From contig JBBPYR010000063.1 of assembly GCA_038199755.1 (NCBI GenBank), positions 1 through 5,515 of the forward strand: 5,515 bases of DNA, in the 5' to 3' direction. Made by a program: the position numbers and the translations under genes. Numbering within the stretch: position 1 is the stretch's first letter; each line of letters begins with the position of its first letter. Positions 1 to 5,379 of this stretch are shown here, one piece after another. A model generated the notes under the pieces. That model had not been told where the DNA came from. It made no database searches and saw only the letters and a program-made list of their open reading frames with translations. Source of the DNA: JBBPYR01 sp038199755. Lineage in GTDB: Bacteria; Chloroflexota; Ktedonobacteria; Ktedonobacterales; Ktedonobacteraceae.

Positions 1-464
1 AGATGGCGGCTGAGGCGAAGGACGCAGGTCTGGCTGTCGTCGTGTGGTCTTACCCCCGTGGTAGCAGCATCAGTAAAGAGGGCGAAACAGCGATTGATGT
101 CGTGACCTACGCCGCACAGATCGCAGCACAACTTGGCGCGGACATTATCAAGGTCAAGCTGCCTAGCGCAAAAGTAGAACTGGCTGAGGCGCAGAAGGTC
201 TATCAGAAGTATGATATTCCCGTTTCAACACTGGCTGATCGCGTCAAGCATGTCGTCCAGAGTGCCTTTGATGGTCGCCGTATTGTCATCTTCTCTGGTG
301 GTGCCACTGCTGCTGACGAGCAGGTCTTTAATGAGGCACGCGCTATTCGCGATGGCGGTGGCTTTGGCTCGATCATCGGGCGCAACTCGTTCCAACGCAA
401 GAAAGATGACGCCCTCAAGTTCCTGGGCACTGTCATGGGCATTTACGAAGGCTCCCAACAATAA
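1..464 (+). CDS. fbaB: Class I fructose-bisphosphate aldolase, FbaB/DhnA type (3' part)
   Basis: This is the C-terminal part of an aldolase that reversibly cleaves fructose 1,6-bisphosphate into glyceraldehyde 3-phosphate and dihydroxyacetone phosphate in cytoplasmic glycolysis or gluconeogenesis. The frame is open from the left edge (first full codon at 3), so the ATG at 3 is an internal Met and the true start lies upstream. About 153 residues are visible, ending at TAA 462-464. Family-like segments are VVVWSYPRG (residues 12-20 from base 3), SKEGETA (24-30), GADIIKVKLP (45-54), RRIVIFSGG (92-100) and GGGFGSIIGRNSFQR near the C-terminus. The glycine-rich segments fit phosphate-binding loops of the TIM barrel. 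By analogy with relatives such as LsrF (motif IIKTYY), the first Lys of IIKVK (codon 150-152) is the probable Schiff-base lysine; this assignment is inference. A strong terminator follows, so the unit ends here. An LsrF-like or other DhnA-family aldolase is the main alternative. Confidence 0.88.
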   Translation, partial: MAAEAKDAGLAVVVWSYPRGSSISKEGETAIDVVTYAAQIAAQLGADIIKVKLPSAKVELAEAQKVYQKYDIPVSTLADRVKHVVQSAFDGRRIVIFSGGATAADEQVFNEARAIRDGGGFGSIIGRNSFQRKKDDALKFLGTVMGIYEGSQQ

Positions 465-485
465 CACGTGTTTGGGACAGAGCAG

Positions 486-522
486 AAGGTGAGCAATATA
501 CGACGCATATTGCTCACCTTTT
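486..522 (+). terminator. Intrinsic terminator after the aldolase gene
   Basis: A perfect 14-bp inverted repeat is formed by AAGGTGAGCAATAT (486-499) and ATATTGCTCACCTT (507-520), with a 7-base loop. It sits 22 bases after the aldolase stop and runs into TTTT (519-522). The T run is short and is then broken by GC. Because the arms begin with AA and end with TT, the hairpin could also work on the opposite strand, but no leftward gene approaches it. Confidence 0.85.
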
Positions 523-531
523 GCTATGTCC

Positions 532-559
532 TTGCTACATGTTATGATGTGCTCATACT
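532..559 (+). promoter_or_regulatory. Candidate promoter of the S9 peptidase gene
   Basis: TTGCTA (532-537) and CATACT (554-559) are separated by 16 bases; each matches the sigma-70 consensus at four of six positions. The site lies between the aldolase terminator and the peptidase start, where a promoter is expected. The match is modest and could be chance. Confidence 0.35.
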
Positions 560-589
560 ACATATTTTTTAGAGGGAACATAACGAACC

Positions 590-2374
590 ATGTCAGATCT
601 GCTACAGAACGCTACTTTAGTCACCCATGCCTTGACGCTTGCCGATTTCTGGGATTTTAAGATTATGGGCACACTCGCGCTTTCTCCCGATGGGCGACGT
701 GTTGCTTTTGTCATGCAAAGTACCGATCAAGCGAGCAATGAGAATCGCAGTGCGGTCTATCTTTTGCAGCTTGATGAGCAGGGACACGCACGAGGCGCGC
801 CTCGTCAGCTCACGAACGGTATAAAGCATGATACTAGTCCTGCATGGGCACCCGATAGTCGCCGTCTACTCTTCCTCTCTGATCGCGAAGAGGGCAATCA
901 ACTCTGGCTTATTGATACAGATGGCGGCGAGCCGCGTAAACTCACGAGCATGCAACATGGCGTGACGAACGCCCAATGGTCGCCCGATGGCAAATGGATT
1001 GCCTTCACTGCCCCGGTTGCCGCAACCGACGAGCATGAGGTGCTGACAGGCCAGAACCCGTTGGACGAGGCGGCAAAAAAGAAGTATGACGAGGAAGAGC
1101 GTCTGCGCTTGCACGTTGTCACGACAGTGTTTTATCGTGTCGATGGCGCAGGATTATTTGAGAAATTTGAGCAGCTTTTTCTCATGCTCGCGCCTGACAC
1201 CGATGGCAAGACCGCCCCTGAGCAGATTCGTCGCCTGACCTCTGGCGACTACAGCCATATGTTGCCGCAGTGGACGCCCGATAGTGTGGAAATCGGTTTC
1301 CTTTGTAACCGCAATGAGAAGCGCGACCAGACCTTTACCATTGATCTATGGACTATCAATCATGAAAGCGGAGAACAACGCTGCCTGACTGATAGCACGC
1401 TAGAAATAGATTGCTATTCCTGGTCGCCTGATGGTAACTCCGTGGCAGTTGTGGCCTCCAAAGATCAAATGACCTATGGGCGGCGTAACGAGCGTTTGTA
1501 TCTTGTCACGCGCAAAGGTAACGTTGGCGATAATACGTTGTTGTTGACGCCTGATCTTGACCGCGAAACCTGTCCAGTCGTGGGAAGTGCCTTTGGCTTG
1601 CCCGGTCCCTATTGTCCCGTTTGGAGCCAGGATGGGCAGACACTGTATTTCCTGGTGGCCGACCGTGGCTGTGTCCATGTCTATAGCATTGAGGTGGTGT
1701 GGCGCACATTGCGACAGTTGACGACGGGCGAAACTATGACCAGTTACCTAGCGTTGTTGCCCGCTGCAAACCGTTTGCTCCTCGTGCAAGGGCAAGCGGA
1801 ACATCCTTGGGAACTCTTCACCCACGATCTATCATCTGAAAATGGCACACAGGAACGATTGACGCACCTCTATGACAGGCAAATGGTAGCATATCGTTTC
1901 GGCGAGAAGGAGCATTTCCGCTATAAGGGTGTAAATAATGACGATATTGATGGCTGGCTCATAAAACCTGTGGGGGCGCGGGCCGGAGTGCGCTATCCCC
2001 TTGCAGTGAGAATTCATGGTGGCCCCCATGGTGCCTTTGGCATCGGCTTTGATCTGGTCAATCAATACCTGACGGGACAAGGGTTTGCTGTGTTCTACTG
2101 CAATCCCCATGGCAGCACGACCTGTGGCGAGGAGTTCATGCGCGAGGTGCTTGGCGACTGGGGCGGTTGGGACTTCCAGGATATTCTGCTCGGCGTTGAC
2201 GAGTGTATTGGGCGTGGGGCAGTAGACACTGAGCGGATGGTGGTAACGGGATACAGTTACGGTGGCTTTATGTCTATGTTCATCATCGGGCATAGTGACC
2301 GCTTTAAGGCTGCTGTACCGATGGCGGGAGTGTCTAATCTCGCGAGCTTTGTTGGGACAAAGGAAGATACTTAG
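590..2374 (+). pseudogene. S9-family prolyl-oligopeptidase-like gene, interrupted in its catalytic domain
   Basis: Intact relatives are serine peptidases or acylaminoacyl-peptidases that cut short peptides; I see no signal peptide, so a cytoplasmic location is likely. ATG 590 is the first possible start, since an in-frame TAA lies at 581-583; a purine stretch AGAGGGA (571-577) lies upstream at a rather long distance. Residues 28-420 form a beta-propeller with PD40/TolB-like repeats: LSPDG (31-35), WAPDS (86-90), WSPDG (130-134), WTPDS (228-232), WSPDG (278-282) and WSQDG (345-349). The alpha/beta-hydrolase domain starts near 440 with HGGPHG (476-481) and the nucleophile elbow GYSYGG (554-559, Ser556). 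The family sequence continues to VSNLASFVGT (581-590), where relatives normally read Ser-Asp-Ile-Gly. Here four unrelated codons and TAG follow. About 90-100 residues, including the catalytic Asp and His, are missing, so the product should be inactive. The break coincides with the end of the recombinase-bearing element. Cys512 in NPHGSTTCGEEF, where relatives usually have Tyr, is a further oddity. Confidence 0.88.
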
Positions 2375-4406
2375 TAGTTTTGTCATCTGCTTCTATGCCG
2401 TAAGCTTGCATAAATTGCACATCTGACCATGAGAGATGCTTGGAATAGTGAAACGGTATTGAGGACACATTACGCTCTAACCCTAGACTTCGTGCCTCCA
2501 TCATAATGCTTGCCCATGTTTTATCAAGGAGATATTGCATAATCTCTACTTTTGATGCTGTAGCATAGTGAATTTGTAGTAGTGCCTGTTCATCCTCTGT
2601 CCAAGAGGGATTTGCACCACGAGGACGGTAAATGATTAGCCGTTCTGGTAGCCAATTGGGATGAGACCAATAAACGTCAAGCAATAACCAATGGTGAGAA
2701 GCACTTGCTACAACTGCTTTTTGCACAAACATATTAATAAATACTTGCCGTACTCTGACTGGTTTTTTATCCCATACAGGTATAAGATTTTGGACCTCTG
2801 TTTGAAAATCTGCAAAGCTGGTAGCTTCTGCTATCTGTGTATTCTGTTCAAGTTCTGTCAGTTTTACTGTCAGTGCTCCCTTTGACGCTTCCAGTGTCGC
2901 AATGCGTTTTTCTGAAATGGTTATGAGCGGTGTGAGTTCTTTTGTCAGCTTGTCTTTTTTCTCTTGCGTTTCTGCTGTATTAATTTGTGTCTGGTAGTCA
3001 AGCACTTTTGTAAATGCTGCTTCCTGATGGTTCGCTATTTGTGTAAGTTGGTTTTGCAAGAGTGCTTTATCTTGTTCCTGTCGGTTTGCTTCTTCCTGTA
3101 TGTAACGGTGGTAGTCGTCAAGGTCATGCGTTTGGGAGAGTTTTTGTAAAAACAGTGTGCTAAATGCGTCGTCAATCCACTCTGCTTTAATTTCTCCTAA
3201 CTCTATTCGCCTTACTGTATAGTCCTTTGGGATAAGCGTATAATGTGCTATTCCATTGGTAATATGCACATGAACATTTGCGTTTTCTGCTTCAATTCGG
3301 TCTTTGAGTAATCCCCCTACTGGTTCGGTATCTCGCTGGTAGTAACGTTTGTTGCTTGCGTATGTGCTACGGTTCTCATTTGGTTGTTTATCAATGGTGT
3401 AGGGTGCTAACCGCTCAAACGCATACCAGAACAAGTATTCATGCTCGGCGTCAATAATCGGCTCATGGTTTTCTCTGCTGATAATGTCGCCTTTCACAAT
3501 CCACCAACCTAAATAGGTAGGATTTGCCATAAGTCGTATGAGTCCAGCGTAGGAAATGTGATAGCCTCCTAAAACTGCTTTACGGTTCTTTCTGGCAATG
3601 TTGCGAGGGTCTACCCAACTCTCATATTCAGGAAACAGGACAGGCATACTTTCAAGTTCTCGGACAAGTGCGCTGATATTTCCTTGCAGCATGTAAAATC
3701 GTTTGAACAGATAAAAAATCTGTTCAGCATGTGGTCTGTAGGCAATATACCTGCCATGTGTCGGGCTGTCGTGACGATAATCAACAATGTATCCCATTGG
3801 TACAGGGCCAAATCCAGCATATAAGCCTTTGAGTGCTTTTCTCATTCGCATCTCAATCAAAAAACCTATTTGCTGGGTTAAGTATTGGGCTGCCTGTTCT
3901 GCTAACATGCGGTAGAGTTGCAAGTGAGCATAATTGTTAAAGTTAAGTATCATGCCGTTTTGTGCTGTCACTAACAGCACATTATGTTGTTTGCAGTAGT
4001 CAGCAAACATATTGTATTGAACGGCACTTAAATCACGGAACAAGCGCGATATTTGATAGACGAGTACCGCTTTTATTTTTTCTGCGAGAATATCACGGAC
4101 AAGCCGTTGTAAATCTATTCGCTCGTCAATTCGTTTTGCTCCGCTTACTCCTAAATCAGCATCGTACAATGCAGTATGTGCCTCTGGCACATTTCGCTTG
4201 ACTAACCATTGTCTCAAGTCTTCGGTCTGCATCTCGTTACTTTCGATATGTTTTAATACCTGGGCTGGGGTGCTTTGCCTTGCGTAGATTGCCCAAGTAG
4301 CATCAGTAGGGAATTGAATATTCCACGGGTCAACTACCTCTTTTGCTTGTTCTGGTGCTGGCTGGAAGCGGTGTAATGATCTTTTATTTACTGGTCGCTG
4401 CTGCAT
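2334..4406 (-). CDS. Large serine recombinase (site-specific integrase)
   Basis: Enzymes of this family integrate and excise DNA through a 5'-phosphoserine intermediate. ATG 4406-4404 is chosen because AAAGGAGAG (4423-4415) lies 8 bases upstream; the frame is open 26 codons further but without such a site. The product is 690 aa. The resolvase-type domain (about 38-185) has YARQS (catalytic Ser45, Arg43), DADLGVSG (82-89) and VYQISRLFRD (116-125, with the Arg-Leu-Phe-Arg catalytic motif). A recombinase domain follows (about 190-330: RKALKGLYAGFGPVPMGY, NPTYLGWW). A long Gln/Glu/Lys-rich coiled coil spans about 430-525. The C-terminus has a Myb/SANT-like helical motif (about 601-643: WTEDEQALL, TWASIMMEARSLGL) and SWSDVQFMQAYGI (659-671). 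Oddly, the usual zinc ribbon has no cysteines: after GGLLK (364-368) no CxxC follows, and the protein has a single Cys, in the N-terminal domain. The last seven or so codons and TAG (2336-2334) lie in the interrupted peptidase gene. It overlaps the preceding 72-aa gene by 23 bases, suggesting coupled translation. Confidence 0.92.
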   Translation of the reverse strand: MQQRPVNKRSLHRFQPAPEQAKEVVDPWNIQFPTDATWAIYARQSTPAQVLKHIESNEMQTEDLRQWLVKRNVPEAHTALYDADLGVSGAKRIDERIDLQRLVRDILAEKIKAVLVYQISRLFRDLSAVQYNMFADYCKQHNVLLVTAQNGMILNFNNYAHLQLYRMLAEQAAQYLTQQIGFLIEMRMRKALKGLYAGFGPVPMGYIVDYRHDSPTHGRYIAYRPHAEQIFYLFKRFYMLQGNISALVRELESMPVLFPEYESWVDPRNIARKNRKAVLGGYHISYAGLIRLMANPTYLGWWIVKGDIISRENHEPIIDAEHEYLFWYAFERLAPYTIDKQPNENRSTYASNKRYYQRDTEPVGGLLKDRIEAENANVHVHITNGIAHYTLIPKDYTVRRIELGEIKAEWIDDAFSTLFLQKLSQTHDLDDYHRYIQEEANRQEQDKALLQNQLTQIANHQEAAFTKVLDYQTQINTAETQEKKDKLTKELTPLITISEKRIATLEASKGALTVKLTELEQNTQIAEATSFADFQTEVQNLIPVWDKKPVRVRQVFINMFVQKAVVASASHHWLLLDVYWSHPNWLPERLIIYRPRGANPSWTEDEQALLQIHYATASKVEIMQYLLDKTWASIMMEARSLGLERNVSSIPFHYSKHLSWSDVQFMQAYGIEADDKTTKYLPLSQQSSRD
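2341..2384. other. Candidate attachment-site junction (att) of the element
   Basis: The switch from peptidase-coding to foreign sequence falls at about 2357-2361. It sits in a small perfect dyad, CTTTGT (2347-2352) TGGG ACAAAG (2357-2362). A second dyad pairs GACAAA (2356-2361) with TTTGTC (2379-2384), with a 17-base spacer. Serine recombinases act on att sites of roughly 40-50 bp with imperfect symmetry, so this is a fitting location. The exact crossover dinucleotide cannot be fixed without the other end or the empty site. Confidence 0.5.
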
Positions 4407-4602
4407 GTTCGCTACTCTCCTTTGCAGTATGTGGAACAGATGGTACTTGCTGGTTGCATTGTTTCGGTTGCACAAGTTCAGCACTCAGTAAACGAATAAA
4501 ACAACGGCATTTGTACTCATGCTCTTCTGGTGATAACTGGTGTACTGGTTGTGATAACTCTACAGGAACAATAGATTTTTCAATACTAGAGGTGGTAGGC
4601 AT
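4384..4602 (-). CDS. Small protein of unknown function, upstream of and overlapping the recombinase gene (72 aa)
   Basis: I do not recognise this protein. The ATG at 4602-4600 is preceded by AAAAGG (4615-4610) at 7 bases, and the stop (4386-4384) lies 23 bases inside the recombinase gene, so the two are probably translated together. The sequence has a Ser/Glu-rich N-terminal half, a central EHEYKCRCFIRLLSAEL segment (about 28-44) that looks like a short helix with two close cysteines, and a Gln/Ser/Ala-rich polar tail. Only three cysteines are present (32, 34 and one near 49), so a zinc site is possible but unproven. No membrane segment or signal peptide is visible. Its position suggests a role tied to the recombinase, such as an accessory or regulatory partner, but that is inference. 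The case for a real gene rests on the start signal and on its placement. Confidence 0.55.
   Translation of the reverse strand: MPTTSSIEKSIVPVELSQPVHQLSPEEHEYKCRCFIRLLSAELVQPKQCNQQVPSVPHTAKESSEHAAATSK
4415..4423 (-). promoter_or_regulatory. Ribosome binding site that sets the recombinase start
   Basis: AAAGGAGAG on the minus strand lies 8 bases before ATG 4406-4404. It favours this ATG over the upstream in-frame ATG at 4484. It also lies inside the last codons of the 72-aa gene, as expected for coupled translation. Confidence 0.75.
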
Positions 4603-4631
4603 CGACTTGCCTTTTCTACGCGCGTATCTCT

Positions 4632-4660
4632 AGTATGCTTGGTGCTTCTCCTTCTGACTA
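4632..4660 (-). promoter_or_regulatory. Candidate internal promoter before the 72-aa gene and recombinase
   Basis: On the minus strand TAGTCA (4660-4655) and CATACT (4637-4632) are 17 bases apart, each matching the sigma-70 consensus at four of six positions. The -10 lies in the 9-mer GCATACTAG, which recurs exactly at the -10 of the upstream leftward promoter (5090-5082). This would start transcription about 20-25 bases before the 72-aa gene. Confidence 0.35.
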
Positions 4661-4704
4661 GGCTTTTTACTTTAACTTACCGCTATACTTACCCTGTAAC
4701 TTCC

Positions 4705-4965
4705 CTAGTGCTGCTGTCGCTCCCACTGTGGTTTTATTCCTCGGTCTACTGTTACGTATTTAATGCGTGGTGTTAGTGGGAGCTGTGGGCGTGGTTGAAG
4801 TTGTGGCGTTGAAAAATCTTCTGTTTGTCTGCCTTGTAAGGTGCGCTCAACTCTTCGGAGTCGTCTTTCAAGTCGTCCCATTCGTCCACGTAAAGTAAAA
4901 TACACTACAGCAAAACTTAGCCAGAAGACAGCAATTAAGACAAGACAGGGATACCAGAAGTTCAT
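4705..4965 (-). CDS. Small single-pass membrane protein with basic helical segment (86 aa)
   Basis: I cannot assign a family. The start is ATG 4965-4963, because AAGGGGG (4977-4971) lies five bases upstream; an in-frame ATG at 5004 lacks such a site. Residues 3-24 (WYPCLVLIAVFWLSFAVVYF and following) form one hydrophobic membrane span at the N-terminus. It is followed by an Arg-rich stretch with heptad-like Leu spacing (RMGRLERRLRRVERTLQGR, about 28-46), probably a short cytoplasmic coiled coil, and then by a Pro/Gln-rich tail (about 50-86). The positive-inside rule places the tail in the cytoplasm. It is the first gene of the leftward set, 102 bases before the 72-aa gene, and transcribed with it if the 5113-5084 promoter is real. 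Small membrane proteins like this occur in phages and integrative elements in lysis, exclusion or anchoring roles, but nothing here selects among these. Confidence 0.6.
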   Translation of the reverse strand: MNFWYPCLVLIAVFWLSFAVVYFTLRGRMGRLERRLRRVERTLQGRQTEDFSTPQLQPRPQLPLTPRIKYVTVDRGIKPQWERQQH

Positions 4966-5083
4966 AGTTACCCCCTTCGATGTTTGGTTACTAACCTGTG
5001 ACAATATACATGGTTTGGCTTTCTGTAGTGGGCGTAGACGAATGTTACAACGGTTTACCTATGTTTGTTATGGGTATGCACCT

Positions 5084-5113
5084 AGTATGCCTGAAATAAG
5101 CGTATGTTGTCAA
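5084..5113 (-). promoter_or_regulatory. Candidate promoter of the leftward gene set
   Basis: On the minus strand a perfect TTGACA (5113-5108) is followed after 18 bases by CATACT (5089-5084). Transcription would start near 5077 and give a leader of roughly 110 bases before the membrane-protein ATG. The leader would contain the GGTTAGTAACC palindrome (4996-4986). Confidence 0.5.
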
Positions 5114-5118
5114 GGATA

Positions 5119-5148
5119 TAGACGAGCAAATAAGAAAGAGAGTATACT
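5119..5148 (+). promoter_or_regulatory. Candidate promoter of the excisionase-like gene
   Basis: TAGACG (5119-5124) and TATACT (5143-5148, five of six consensus bases) are 18 bases apart. A start near 5155 would leave a short leader of about 18 bases containing the GGGGG ribosome binding site (5162-5166), six bases before GTG 5173. Confidence 0.5.
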
Positions 5149-5172
5149 AACAAAAAAATATGGGGGTTACGC

Positions 5173-5370
5173 GTGGAAAGACCCTATTTGACCGTTGAAG
5201 AAGTCGCTGATTTAATGCAAGTTTCTGTTGAAACGGTACGAGGCTATATCAACCGCAAAAAAAATAAGCTCCCTGCCTTCAAAGTTGGGCGAGAATGGAG
5301 AGTACGGCGTACTGACCTTGATAGATGGGTTGAGGAAAATATGAACATTCGAGAAGATAATCAGGGGTAA
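5173..5370 (+). CDS. Excisionase/AlpA-like helix-turn-helix DNA-binding protein (65 aa)
   Basis: The protein starts at GTG 5173-5175, with GGGGG (5162-5166) six bases upstream. Almost its whole length matches the HTH_17 (excisionase/MerR-like winged helix) pattern: YLTVEEVADLMQVSVETVRGYI (5-26) is the helix-turn-helix, and LPAFKVGREWRVRRTDLDRWVEE (33-55) is the wing with the characteristic 'K-G-x-W-R-x-x-x-x-D-L' signature and the final helix. A short acidic tail follows. Proteins of this type bind DNA as phage or plasmid excisionases (recombination directionality factors) or as small transcription regulators. Its place, divergent from the recombinase gene set and sharing its control region, makes it the best candidate for controlling excision or recombinase expression; this role is inference. 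The gene is intact, but an IS3 element begins ten bases after its stop. Confidence 0.85.
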   Translation: MERPYLTVEEVADLMQVSVETVRGYINRKKNKLPAFKVGREWRVRRTDLDRWVEENMNIREDNQG

Positions 5371-5379
5371 GTTGTATAA

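Larger units (their letters stand above)
4966..5172. promoter_or_regulatory. Divergent control region between the leftward genes and the excisionase-like gene
   Basis: No gene is seen in these 207 bases. They contain back-to-back candidate promoters (leftward 5113-5084, rightward 5119-5148) whose -35 boxes are five bases apart. They also contain a direct repeat GTATGC at 5074-5079 and 5085-5090 (11 bp apart, one helical turn) with the variant GTATGT at 5102-5107. An 11-bp palindrome GGTTACTAACC lies at 4986-4996. The palindrome AGTATACT (5141-5148) overlaps the rightward -10. Such features suit operators for the adjacent helix-turn-helix protein. Confidence 0.55.

Noticed and set aside
472..479. 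TTGGGACA after the aldolase gene also occurs at the junction (2352-2359), suggesting a possible second att core.
   Set aside because: Only 8 bases are shared, both copies lie in or at host-type sequence, and the stretch between them is an intact host locus rather than an element.
1832..2386. A long antisense reading frame (184 codons) opposite the peptidase gene.
   Set aside because: It lies opposite a clearly coding frame with family motifs, has no recognisable domain, and arises from codon bias of the sense gene.
4407..4484. A longer recombinase starting at ATG 4484 (26 extra residues).
   Set aside because: The extension would lie inside the 72-aa gene, lacks a good ribosome binding site, and ATG 4406 has AAAGGAGAG at 8 bases.
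4343..4633. A rightward frame of 96 codons with a hydrophobic start.
   Set aside because: It is opposite the recombinase start and the 72-aa gene, has no ribosome binding site that I can see, and its Cys/Ser-rich make-up looks like a frame shadow.
4841..5191. A rightward frame of 116 codons across the control region.
   Set aside because: It runs opposite the membrane-protein gene and through both candidate promoters, with no start signal or recognisable domain.
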